Source of the DNA: JAIYCX01 sp044351785
GTDB taxonomy: Bacteria; Bdellovibrionota_C; UBA2361; SZUA-149; DAOLCO01
Assembly: GCA_044351785.1 (NCBI GenBank)
Contig: JBILFC010000184.1
Coordinates: 1-6,175, forward strand
Reading direction: 5' to 3'
Length of the DNA: 6,175 bases
Notes under the pieces: generated by a model
What the model was told of the DNA's origin: nothing
The model's input: only the letters and a program-made list of their open reading frames with translations
The model's database searches: none
Program-made: the position numbers and the translations under genes
In this document: positions 1 through 6,175 of the stretch, piece by piece
Layout: each line of letters opens with the position of its first letter
Numbering within the stretch: the stretch's first letter is position 1

Positions 1-1408
1 CATAGGGCATCATTGAAATAGCTCTTTCTGCAAGATTTAAGGTATTGGCGTTATCAATTTTATAACATTGCTTAATAAAAGTTTGAGAAAACTTTTCGGA
101 TGCGCTTGAAAGCATCTGATCAAAGCCGGGAACATCCTTAAGAACTTCTATATTCTTAAAAAATATATGGATATTATCAACTTTTTTATCTACCACTTCT
201 ACTTGATTGTAGGTTTCTATTATCCCGAGGTAGTTTAATCGCCTCTCTTTAAGTCCATCTTTTCTATCATATCTTTCTTCTATAAAGATCTCATCTCCGT
301 TCTGAATATACTCTCTTTTTATCTTATTATGCTGATCAGCAACGATGAAATAGTCTTTAGTATTATTATCTTGCCTTAGATCTAATATAGAATAGGTTGA
401 TTGCAATCCAAGTATTGGATCTTCATAAGGCGATGAATTAGTCCTTTCAATAATTTTTATTCCTGCATTATCGTAGAAAGAGAGATCATTTTGTCGACCT
501 ATTAAAGTTGCGCCTACAGAATCTCCTTCTTCTAAATAACCATGATAAGATTCTAGATTAACAATGTCCTCGTTTAAACTTTGTGCTTCTTGTTGTAAGT
601 CGCGAGATTTTCGTAAAGATGATCTCATTTCGCGAAGTTCATTTATTCTAATGCAGACTTCTTTATATTGTTTTTCATCATCCTTAGAATCAAACTCCAA
701 AGAATAGGAACTCTGATCATCCTTTCTGGGTTTAGCCCTCTTTTCTATTTCCTTATATAGCTCGGAGGCCTTGTCCATTTGAACTTGGATTTCATCAAAG
801 GTGGATATACTTTGTTCACTTTGTAACTTTTCGATTCCCTTATGGAGAGTTTCAAGTTCTCGAGTTAGCGCCTGAGGAACAGACTGTGCGGCGTCTTTTT
901 CTAGGACAAAATCTGGTGAAGCAAGATAAGTATTAATTTTTCCAAATTCATCAATAGCTTCATATTTTATTACGCCGGGATTAATGCATTTTATTTCTCC
1001 CATTGGTGAGGGCATATTATATTTTTGTGCTAGATTTAGCGAATCCTCAACTAGTTTGGACATAGGAGCAAGTACTATACTATGCTCTGTTTTTTCAAGA
1101 ATTACTACATACTCTTTTTCTCCCTTAAGTAAGAACTTACTTACTTTTCCATCCTCTTCCTCAAGAATCTTATAGTCATTTGTTTCGGCGGGAGCTTTCG
1201 TAGGGTCAAAGTCCTCTGGAGGAATATAAATTCTACTTGAATTTTGTATCTCAGCTTTAAGAACATGTTCATCTCCAATTTCGTGTTCGAAATATCCGCT
1301 GGGTAACTTTAATTCATTAAGGATGGGATCTAAGTTTGATGATATATTTGACTGGTCATTTTCCCTCCCCAGAGGCTTTTCATCCTTCTTTTGTTCATGA
1401 ACCTGCAT
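1..1408 (-). CDS. Large hypothetical protein with central coiled coil, 5' part only (gene continues past the left edge)
   Basis: The frame is open for 469 codons from the ATG at 1408 to the window edge with no stop, so this is the N-terminal part of a longer protein. The start is well supported: a ribosome site AGGAAG (1415-1420) lies 6 bases upstream, and an in-frame TAG occurs just before that. The protein is highly charged, with no signal peptide or membrane segment, so it is probably cytoplasmic or exported without a Sec signal. Residues 1-30 are polar and probably disordered. Residues 35-175 look like a globular, beta-rich part (for example VVILEKTEHSIVLAPM at 101-116). Residues 180-285 are strongly helical and heptad-like (LTRELETLHKGIEKL, INELREMRSSLRKSRDLQQE), probably a coiled coil with a charged linker near 225-245. 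Residues 290-469 return to mixed alpha/beta. I do not recognise a family. Codons are AT-rich (AGA, ATA, TTA), consistent with real expression in this genome. The unbroken length makes chance very unlikely; the function is unknown. Confidence 0.9.
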   Translation of the reverse strand, partial: MQVHEQKKDEKPLGRENDQSNISSNLDPILNELKLPSGYFEHEIGDEHVLKAEIQNSSRIYIPPEDFDPTKAPAETNDYKILEEEDGKVSKFLLKGEKEYVVILEKTEHSIVLAPMSKLVEDSLNLAQKYNMPSPMGEIKCINPGVIKYEAIDEFGKINTYLASPDFVLEKDAAQSVPQALTRELETLHKGIEKLQSEQSISTFDEIQVQMDKASELYKEIEKRAKPRKDDQSSYSLEFDSKDDEKQYKEVCIRINELREMRSSLRKSRDLQQEAQSLNEDIVNLESYHGYLEEGDSVGATLIGRQNDLSFYDNAGIKIIERTNSSPYEDPILGLQSTYSILDLRQDNNTKDYFIVADQHNKIKREYIQNGDEIFIEERYDRKDGLKERRLNYLGIIETYNQVEVVDKKVDNIHIFFKNIEVLKDVPGFDQMLSSASEKFSQTFIKQCYKIDNANTLNLAERAISMMPY

Positions 1409-1831
1409 AACCAACTTCCTACATCCCTATCTGAAGAGTTATTATTAGTTGCGTAAAAAGTGTGATTTAGACGAGTCAAAGAATATTCAAACTATCTCCA
1501 CAGAGAATATTGCGTTTTCCTTATCTTCCCATTAGTTAAGCCGTGACACTTAATGAGCTTGACCGCTAAAAATACAATCTTTTATCTATTTTTCCAATTT
1601 TCAAATACGATTGTGGGAATTCTTGATGATATTTTTTTTAAGTTGATTATCTAAAAACCTTACGGTATCGTAACTATATAGGTTTAATTTAGTCTATTTT
1701 TACAGCTTTAATTCAATAAGGGTAGAAGTGTTTGCTCATCTTTAGGCTAAAAGGCGTGAAGATGCGCGTTTATCTTACAGGTTTTTTCGTCACTGGTTAG
1801 CGATATCAAAATCGCAAGAAAGAAATCTCAA
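1409..1831. other. AT-rich divergent intergenic region
   Basis: This is 423 bases between two divergently transcribed genes. It should hold promoters for both, but I see only one candidate worth naming, at 1643-1673 facing the serine hydrolase. For the leftward gene I found an AATAAT-like -10 (attatt at 1441-1446 on the plus strand) without a matching -35. The octamer AGAATATT occurs twice, near 1479-1486 and 1504-1511. A small inverted repeat GCGAT/ATCGC (1800-1804, 1811-1815) lies just before the hydrolase start. Short open frames here, such as one coding for 12 residues at 1762-1800, carry no convincing coding signal. No RNA gene or mobile element is visible. Confidence 0.6.
1643..1673 (+). 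promoter_or_regulatory. Candidate promoter overlapped by inverted repeat, upstream of the serine hydrolase
   Basis: TTGATT (1643-1648) and TATCGT (1666-1671) are separated by 17 bases, a plausible sigma-70 pair matching the consensus at four positions each. The -10 lies inside the inverted repeat TTACG-GTAT-CGTAA (1660-1673), the size and placement expected of a repressor operator such as a TetR-family site. The 5-bp arms are short enough to arise by chance, and no regulator gene is next to it, so this is only a candidate. It would leave a leader of about 150 bases before the hydrolase start. Confidence 0.3.
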
Positions 1832-3178
1832 ATGTTCGACACAAAGATGGTAAAGTACGAGCTTGGTATGTTCGCTCGAAGGATTTGTTCCTACATCTTT
1901 CTAAATGGGCTATCTCATGACTTAGCTTTCGAGCTTAGTTGTCCATTAAAATTGAGAGGGGCACTAAAGTTCAAAGTCGATGAAGGCAAAAAACGTGTTT
2001 CGGTTACTTACAGACGTTATACCCGTGTAGCCCAGTTCTGCGACGATCAGGGCAGCGTGGTACTCCCCTTAAGAGCTAAGAATATTTCTTTCACTCCAAT
2101 TAAAGTCACTTCGAATCTTCCTCCAGCGAATACACAAGCGTGGCCGATGGGAGATAGCACATCTGTTGATAGGAATGACGGAATTGAGAGAGCAATTGAT
2201 TGTGCCTTTGATGATCCATATGCCTTGACGGCGGCTGTATTGGTTGTTCGCAATGGATTAATTATCGGTGAGCGATACGCACCGGGAGTCAACAAAGATA
2301 GTCAACTAGAAAGCTGGTCAATGGGCAAAAGCCTTTTAGCTACCCTATTTGCTCGCTTAGTGCTAAAAGGAGCTTTCACGTTAAATCAGAGAGTGCCTGT
2401 ACCAGCATGGCGTAATCCTGGAGATCCACGTGGAAAGATTACGATTAGAAATCTATTGCAGATGAGTAGTGGATTAAAGTTCAGTGCTCCTACAAGTAAT
2501 CCAAAATATAGCTCTAGGCGTGGGTACCCTCAGCATATGCATGCATACACTGATGGGATTAATATCTACGACCTGAGCAGAGCACTGCCATTAAAATCCC
2601 CTGCTCCTCGCCATAAAGGTCGTTATCATAACTGTGATCCTTGGGTGATCGGTTCACTGATCAAAGATTATTGTTTAAATACGGGAGAAGAATATCTTTC
2701 CTTTCCACAACGAGAGCTTCTTGACCTTATCGGAATCAGGCAACAAGTCATTGAAACTGATCCATTTGGAAATCTCATTTTTACAGGATGTGATTACGGA
2801 ACTGCTCGCAATTGGGCAAGACTTGGACTACTTTATCTCCAAAAAGGATTTTGGAATGGGGAGCAGATCCTTCCTCACGGCTGGACTGATTTTGTTAGTT
2901 CTCCTGCACCGAATTGGGAAAAGAAAGTATACGGTGGTCAATTCTGGCTAAACCGCACAGGTCATTTTCCGATGTTGCCAAAAAATACATACTTTGCAGC
3001 GGGTGGAGGCGGTCAATACACCTTGATCATGCCTAAGCATAATATGGTAGTCGTCCGGATGGGATACTATCCTGAGATGACGGTAATAGATAATCTAGGA
3101 ACACGACCTCCTGGGGGTTTTGGATCTGGGCCATCAACTCACCGTATGTTAACAGCGCTCATGGAGGCAATCAAGTAG
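1832..3178 (+). CDS. Beta-lactamase-fold serine hydrolase (class C / NylB-like), N-terminal anchor not visible
   Basis: A 448-residue serine hydrolase of the beta-lactamase/penicillin-binding fold, related to 6-aminohexanoate-dimer hydrolases and EstB-type esterases; the substrate cannot be read from sequence. The catalytic S-x-x-K is SMGK (S163, K166), the second motif is Y-x-N at Y265-N267 in GRYHNCDP, and the third-motif region is the glycine-rich AAGGGGQYTLIMP (389-401). The family-typical LLQMSSGLKF (208-217) and YGGQFWLN (367-374) are also present. Residues 8-80 match the N-terminal region I recall in this subfamily (a GYAAKxLCSxVFxSGR-like stretch, here GMFARRICSYIFLNG, then an AQFCDDQGSVVLPL-like segment). 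Relatives normally carry a membrane anchor before that stretch; here it starts at about residue 8, so the anchor is missing. The upstream frame is open only to 1760 and encodes no hydrophobic helix and no ATG/GTG/TTG start. The ribosome site before 1832 is weak (AAGAAAGAAA). The enzyme may thus be N-terminally truncated, cytosolic, or frameshifted upstream. Catalytic residues are intact. Confidence 0.92.
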   Translation: MFDTKMVKYELGMFARRICSYIFLNGLSHDLAFELSCPLKLRGALKFKVDEGKKRVSVTYRRYTRVAQFCDDQGSVVLPLRAKNISFTPIKVTSNLPPANTQAWPMGDSTSVDRNDGIERAIDCAFDDPYALTAAVLVVRNGLIIGERYAPGVNKDSQLESWSMGKSLLATLFARLVLKGAFTLNQRVPVPAWRNPGDPRGKITIRNLLQMSSGLKFSAPTSNPKYSSRRGYPQHMHAYTDGINIYDLSRALPLKSPAPRHKGRYHNCDPWVIGSLIKDYCLNTGEEYLSFPQRELLDLIGIRQQVIETDPFGNLIFTGCDYGTARNWARLGLLYLQKGFWNGEQILPHGWTDFVSSPAPNWEKKVYGGQFWLNRTGHFPMLPKNTYFAAGGGGQYTLIMPKHNMVVVRMGYYPEMTVIDNLGTRPPGGFGSGPSTHRMLTALMEAIK

Positions 3179-3204
3179 AGAACGTACCTTAGAGTTCAGA
3201 ACAA

Positions 3205-3238
3205 ATCAGGAGTTTATGCCCCCGCATAAACTCCTGAT
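3205..3238 (+). terminator. Perfect 15-bp hairpin with CCCC loop after the serine hydrolase
   Basis: Bases 3205-3219 (ATCAGGAGTTTATGC) pair perfectly with 3224-3238 around the tetraloop CCCC (3220-3223). It begins 26 bases after the hydrolase stop, the usual place for a terminator. The plus-strand sequence that follows (AATTGACTTG) is not a U-tract, so it is not a classical intrinsic terminator on that strand. On the minus strand the flank TTTGTTCT is somewhat T-rich. It may act as an attenuated terminator or as a 3'-end stabilising structure of the mRNA. Confidence 0.6.
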
Positions 3239-3444
3239 AATTGACTTGATTATGGTTTTAAGCAAATAAAATTGTAGAATGTTTTCGAAGGTAAATCGCG
3301 CGCACTTTACGTCATCAAGAAATAAGCGATCAGGAATCCAAAGATCTCTTTATATCCAAACTATTGTCCCTTGTAAGTTGGAATAATTAAAAATTCTATG
3401 CTACTTAAAAACTACTAACAATCTTTAAAATTATAAACTGAAAA

Positions 3445-3786
3445 ATGACAATACCAGCCTGCCCTAAGTGCAAATCAGAGTACGCTTATGAAGATCGTGG
3501 ACTATATATCTGTCCTGAGTGTTCTCATGAATGGTCTATGGATGAGAAGAACGAAGCAGACTCAGACGAGAGGATCGTAAAAGACTCAAATGGTAATGTT
3601 CTAGCTGAAGGTGATTATGTTACAGTAATCAAAGATCTAAAAATTAAAGGATCTTCATCTGTAGTAAAAGTAGGAACAAAAATTAAAATATCTCGACTCG
3701 TAGATGGAGATCACGACATTGATTGTAAGATAGATGGCATTGGAGCAATGGGATTGAAGTCAGAGTTTGTTAAGAAAGTAAGTTAA
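3445..3786 (+). CDS. yjdM: YjdM/PhnA-family zinc-ribbon protein
   Basis: A 113-residue protein, the normal family length, that closely follows E. coli YjdM (formerly PhnA) as I recall it. The N-terminal zinc ribbon has CPKC (C6, C9) and CPEC (C23, C26). The C-terminal PhnA domain carries the conserved IVKDSNGNVLAEGD (44-57), IKDLKIKGSSS (62-72), KVGTKIK (75-81), GDHDIDCKIDG (88-98) and LKSEFVKK (104-111). The name PhnA caused many databases to call it an alkylphosphonate uptake protein or a phosphonoacetate hydrolase. It is unrelated to the phosphonoacetate hydrolase of the same name, and its cellular role is not established. It is predicted to be cytoplasmic and to bind zinc. The ATG at 3445 is the only reasonable start, since an in-frame TGA sits at 3439-3441; the ribosome site is poor. 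A lone -10-like TAGAAT occurs at 3275-3280 with no good -35. No phosphonate genes lie nearby. Confidence 0.95.
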   Translation: MTIPACPKCKSEYAYEDRGLYICPECSHEWSMDEKNEADSDERIVKDSNGNVLAEGDYVTVIKDLKIKGSSSVVKVGTKIKISRLVDGDHDIDCKIDGIGAMGLKSEFVKKVS

Positions 3787-3826
3787 AATATTTTACCAGT
3801 AGGAAAAGCAAAGAAGCGCAATAAAC

Positions 3827-3852
3827 ATGCCAGCCCCATGGACTGGCATTTT
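3827..3852. terminator. Bidirectional intrinsic terminator between convergent genes
   Basis: ATGCCAG (3827-3833) pairs with CTGGCAT (3843-3849) over a 9-base loop, and is followed on the plus strand by TTTT (3849-3852). On the minus strand the stem is followed by GTTTATTG, so it could also end the leftward gene whose stop is at 3878. It lies 41 bases after the yjdM stop and 26 bases beyond the stop of the convergent gene, so one hairpin can serve both. The stem is only 7 bp, so strength is uncertain. Confidence 0.7.
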
Positions 3853-3877
3853 CAACTATCCTCGACAACAAGACATT

Positions 3878-4582
3878 TTAGTCCCTAAATTCAGCGGTGG
3901 CCACACCAAATTCTGCCACTGAATCTCCATCATTTCTTAATGTGATTGATCCATCTCTATTGTAACTTAATGGATAATCAAAAGAAGTTGTTAGATATCC
4001 CTTTACTCTTACTTCTGGATGAGTTGTTTTCGCTATGAATAAAAAAGAACAGATAAAATTGGAATCGCTAACTACTCTAATTCTTGCACCGGAAGAATCT
4101 ACTAGCTCAGCCTTGCAACTCGGTCTATTTCCTGGGAAGTGATCCGCAGCTTTTCGAGACATCCATATATTTGATTCTATCTCTGGATCTAATACAATAA
4201 TATCAGCGACACAAAAATCTATACTAGTTGCAACACCGTAAGTTGTAAATTCCCTAGAAATACGACTGCGATGTGTCTCAATAGATCCAGTATGGGAAAG
4301 TCGGGGAGTACAAGCAGACTCTTCCGCTACTTGGTTCTGTTGCAAAGCCACTGCCTGATCAATGTCTTTAGCGGAATCATTTTGCACATAAGGTGAATTA
4401 AACTCTACCCTAATTTTATCACCGGGAGTGTAACCATTAGGTAGAACTGGTCCAGCCTGAGAACCTCCCCCTAAATGAGCTTGCCTAGGATCCGGTAGCT
4501 TGGCTTGCGCCATTACGCTGCTAGAAAAAGTTAATAATATCAAAGGCATAATAAATAATTCTCTTAATTTTATTGTTCTCAT
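3878..4582 (-). CDS. Secreted four-cysteine protein of unknown function
   Basis: A 234-residue protein with a clear Sec signal peptide: charged MRTIKLRE, a hydrophobic stretch LFIMPLILLTF, and a signal peptidase I site after A25 (VMA) or A27 (AQA). It should therefore be periplasmic or secreted; there is no lipobox cysteine and no second membrane segment. The mature N-terminus (residues 28-55) is rich in Pro and Gly and probably flexible. The rest looks beta-rich, including PGDKIRVEFNSPYV (53-66) and SITLRNDGDSVAEFGVATAEF (212-232). Four cysteines (C91, C124, C156, C178) in the mature part could form two disulfides. The start is supported by AGGGGA about 6 bases upstream of the ATG at 4582. 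The prolyl hydroxylase gene lies 121 bases upstream on the same strand; co-transcription is possible, but the gap is long and holds its own candidate promoter. I do not recognise the family and see no catalytic motif. Confidence 0.88.
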   Translation of the reverse strand: MRTIKLRELFIMPLILLTFSSSVMAQAKLPDPRQAHLGGGSQAGPVLPNGYTPGDKIRVEFNSPYVQNDSAKDIDQAVALQQNQVAEESACTPRLSHTGSIETHRSRISREFTTYGVATSIDFCVADIIVLDPEIESNIWMSRKAADHFPGNRPSCKAELVDSSGARIRVVSDSNFICSFLFIAKTTHPEVRVKGYLTTSFDYPLSYNRDGSITLRNDGDSVAEFGVATAEFRD

Positions 4583-4611
4583 AGTTTTCCCCTTTTTACT
4601 TCTATGTTGCG

Positions 4612-4641
4612 GTTAAACATGGGAACGACAAAATTCTTCAA
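4612..4641 (-). promoter_or_regulatory. Weak candidate promoter for the secreted protein gene
   Basis: On the minus strand TTGAAG (4641-4636) and TTTAAC (4617-4612) are 18 bases apart, each matching the sigma-70 consensus at four positions. Transcription would start about 20-25 bases before the ATG at 4582, leaving room for the ribosome site. No terminator is visible between the prolyl hydroxylase stop (4704) and this site, so read-through from upstream is also possible. The gap also holds the AT palindrome TTAATCAATTAA at 4664-4675. Confidence 0.25.
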
Positions 4642-4703
4642 CTACTATGTGAGAAAAGACACCTTAATCAATTAAATCTCCAGTATGAATATTTTCGGTA
4701 ACC

Positions 4704-5309
4704 CTAATTCAAAAACCACCCGGTAACACTATACCTATCCTTAAAAGTCTCAGTCACTTCATGTTCAAGCTTTTCACTTTCAAAACAAACCAATCTTCCA
4801 GCTAATGGTGCAATTGTAATGGCAGTTTCAACACTATCTTTTTCAGTATATATAATTAAATTGCCACCGTCTTCTGGTACCCACAAATTATTTAAATATA
4901 CAATCACAGAAAGTACCCGTCCTTTCTGAGTCTGAAAAGTATCTCGGTGTCGCCTATAAAACTTCCCTACCCCATACTTAGCAAAATGTATTTCAGAACC
5001 CTTAATCCCCAGAAAACAAGTTTGATTTATATAGTCTATGAAAATTTGATTCTTATCAATCAATACTCTTTCAGCAGGAACAAGACTATCAGATTCAAGC
5101 CATAGAATTTCATCCCCTCTAACTAAACTTGACTTACTTACCTCTACCGATTTCCCCACCCCTGCTTCCTTAAAAGAACCACTCTCATACCTAGTAGTAA
5201 AACTCTCCATTAATCCCGCTACCTCAACCTTAGATAGAAAATCATCACAAACAACATAGCCGTTAGCAGATAAGCCCTCAATAATCGGCTCGAATATTTT
5301 ATTTTGCAT
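4704..5309 (-). CDS. Fe(II)/2-oxoglutarate prolyl hydroxylase, SM-20/PPHD-like
   Basis: A 201-residue 2-oxoglutarate- and iron-dependent dioxygenase of the prolyl 4-hydroxylase superfamily. The iron facial triad is H121-x-D123 (in FYRRHRDTF) and H183 (in KLEHEV). R192 (in DRYSVTGWF) is the residue expected to bind the 2-oxoglutarate carboxylate. Other hallmarks of the SM-20-like bacterial group are GVGKS (51-55), RGDEILWL (64-71), FLGIKGSEIHFAKY (99-112), VIVYLNNLWVPEDGGNL (135-151) and PLAGRLVCF (168-176). These line up, from memory, with Pseudomonas PPHD, which hydroxylates a proline in the switch I loop of EF-Tu and is related to the animal HIF prolyl hydroxylases. The likely substrate is therefore EF-Tu, though this is inferred from family resemblance. 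It should be cytoplasmic; there is no signal peptide. The start at 5309 is fixed by an upstream in-frame TAG two codons before, with AGGGTGA close to the ATG. The 5310-5447 gap upstream is AT-rich with TATTAT/TTTAAT-like -10 elements but no clear -35. A terminator separates it from the gene upstream. Confidence 0.93.
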   Translation of the reverse strand: MQNKIFEPIIEGLSANGYVVCDDFLSKVEVAGLMESFTTRYESGSFKEAGVGKSVEVSKSSLVRGDEILWLESDSLVPAERVLIDKNQIFIDYINQTCFLGIKGSEIHFAKYGVGKFYRRHRDTFQTQKGRVLSVIVYLNNLWVPEDGGNLIIYTEKDSVETAITIAPLAGRLVCFESEKLEHEVTETFKDRYSVTGWFLN

Positions 5310-5447
5310 GTCACCCTAGATCTGAAATCAATAAAGAACTAACTTGGGCATAGATTAAATATAATAGCCAATTTTAATTTAACTACTTTCAAAGCAATTG
5401 TAAGAAATGGCCATATTAATGGAAATAGTAAACAAACCCTAAGTATG

Positions 5448-5483
5448 AAAACAAACGCCGCTTCGACATCCTGTCTAAGCGGC
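5448..5483 (-). terminator. Intrinsic terminator of the leftward broken gene
   Basis: GCCGCTT (5457-5463) pairs with AAGCGGC (5477-5483), extended after one C/T mismatch by GAC/GTC (5465-5467, 5473-5475) around an ATCCT loop. Read on the minus strand, the stem is followed directly by GTTTGTTTTC (5456-5447), a good U-tract. It starts 7 bases after the stop codon at 5491, so it clearly belongs to that gene and isolates the prolyl hydroxylase downstream. Confidence 0.82.
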
Positions 5484-5490
5484 TAGATGA

Positions 5491-6175
5491 TCAATGAGCA
5501 GTGTCAAAGAGCGTTCTGAATTCTTGATAGTATCCCAAACTATATTGCCCCACGTATTCCCACCCAATTTTTCCTGTGCGCGCTTCAATAGGCGGGCCAT
5601 ATACCGGGGTTCTATGTGGATGATCGATGCTAGGCCCGAAGAAGAATCTGCTCTTTTCAGTCATACCTTGCATTTCACCATCAGACACATCACCTTGATT
5701 CCCCATGACAGTGCCAAAATTCGTGAGTAGCACTTCATAAGGATCTTCATCAGCTTTCTGTCGAATACAGTTATAAATCTTTACACAAATTCTTTGAATG
5801 GCTTCTCAGAAACGTCAAAGACCCAAGCTCAACTGCTAGATCGTATGCATTCAAAAGCCGTGCTGATGAAGGTAGGATTGATCGGAAGAAGGGGGAACTC
5901 ATATCATCAAATGAAAGCAAAAGTGCTGCCACTGCGCGATTAGAGAGGCTGTTACCTTCAAAGACCCTACATAAATGCCGAAGTCTCAAAGACTCATAAC
6001 TTGCGATTGTATCAACGTCATTGGAGAGATTATTAGCATAGAGCCTCTGATTGAAACTGGAGTCTGGCTTTAATCTCTGCACATCATTTGCGAGCAAAGA
6101 TTCTCCCAAAGCCTGCAACACAAATTCACTGTCATTTATTTCCGCTCCCATGGTATAAACCATCATTCGGCCAAC
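5491..6175 (-). pseudogene. Hypothetical gene broken by two apparent frameshifts; 5' end beyond the right edge
   Basis: Three overlapping minus-strand frames read as one protein. Frame A runs from the window edge (6175) through residues such as FVLQALGESLLANDVQRL to LLNAYDLAVE at 5828. Frame C (5828-5784) continues with AWVFDVSEKPFKEFV, then hits TAA. Frame B (5784-5491) continues with KIYNCIRQKADEDPYEVLL and ends in YYQEFRTLFDTAH. Loss of one base near 5828 (GAGGCT read as GAGCT) and one near 5784 would explain both shifts in a consistent direction, giving about 228 visible residues. If read as they stand, the pieces are a 131-residue product (5771-6166, unrelated tail after the shift) and an 80-residue product starting at a GTG (5733) with no ribosome site. 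The ATG at 6166 also lacks a ribosome site and its frame is open to the edge, so the true start may lie outside. The C-terminal part has aromatic- and proline-rich stretches (PHRTPVYGPPIEA). I do not recognise the family. Sequencing error rather than decay cannot be excluded. Confidence 0.65.

Noticed and set aside
984..1175. Plus-strand open frame of 63 codons
   Set aside because: It lies antisense within the long minus-strand gene at 1-1408 and has no ribosome site or recognisable product.
1762..1800. Short frame MRVYLTGFFVTG, which recalls the start of NAD-dependent epimerases
   Set aside because: Only 12 codons, with the Rossmann glycine pattern absent after the first seven residues and no coding continuation in other frames; likely coincidence.
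2047..2295. Minus-strand open frame of 82 codons
   Set aside because: It is antisense to the N-terminal half of the serine hydrolase, whose protein is clearly conserved; no independent coding evidence.
2721..2951. Plus-strand open frame of 76 codons
   Set aside because: It overlaps the serine hydrolase in another frame, where the hydrolase retains family motifs such as YGGQFWLN.
3445..3786. Phosphonate metabolism locus, as the name PhnA might suggest
   Set aside because: The protein is YjdM-type and no C-P lyase, phosphonatase or phosphonate transporter gene is present in the window.
5494..5730. Plus-strand open frame of 78 codons
   Set aside because: It mirrors the minus-strand frame at 5491-5805, which joins sensibly to upstream frames and has its own terminator; the plus frame has no ribosome site.
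1..6175. Defence island, toxin-antitoxin pair or other new multi-gene system
   Set aside because: The genes are separated by terminators or long gaps, face different directions, and show no nuclease, methyltransferase, reverse transcriptase or toxin motif that I can identify.

Overview
The window is AT-rich (by eye roughly 40% GC) bacterial DNA. It carries a YjdM/PhnA-family zinc-ribbon protein, an SM-20-like prolyl hydroxylase, a membrane-anchor-type serine hydrolase and a secreted protein with a Sec signal peptide. This mix, and the close resemblance of the YjdM protein to enterobacterial YjdM, suggests a Gram-negative bacterium, probably a gammaproteobacterium of low to moderate GC. No marker in the window fixes the genus. 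I saw no rRNA, tRNA, CRISPR array, transposase or integrase.

Layout, left to right. (1) 1-1408, minus: the first 469 codons of a large gene running off the left edge; a charged, partly coiled-coil protein I do not recognise. (2) 1409-1831: a 423-base AT-rich divergent intergenic region with one candidate promoter overlapped by a short inverted repeat. (3) 1832-3178, plus: a beta-lactamase-fold serine hydrolase with complete catalytic motifs but no visible membrane anchor or signal peptide. A perfect 15-bp hairpin follows it. (4) 3445-3786, plus: yjdM (often called phnA), ending at a hairpin that can serve both strands. (5) 3878-4582, minus: a secreted four-cysteine protein of unknown function. 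(6) 4704-5309, minus: an Fe(II)/2-oxoglutarate prolyl hydroxylase of the SM-20/PPHD type. (7) 5491-6175, minus: a gene open to the right edge that appears broken by two single-base losses and ends at a good intrinsic terminator.

The genes do not form an obvious pathway. Each seems to be its own transcription unit, separated by hairpins or by gaps of more than 100 bases. The prolyl hydroxylase and the secreted protein lie in tandem 121 bases apart and might be co-transcribed. The most useful points are the unlisted large partial gene at the left edge, the reconstructable broken gene at the right edge, the probable EF-Tu-type prolyl hydroxylase, and the serine hydrolase that lacks its anchor. 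I found no convincing new multi-gene system.
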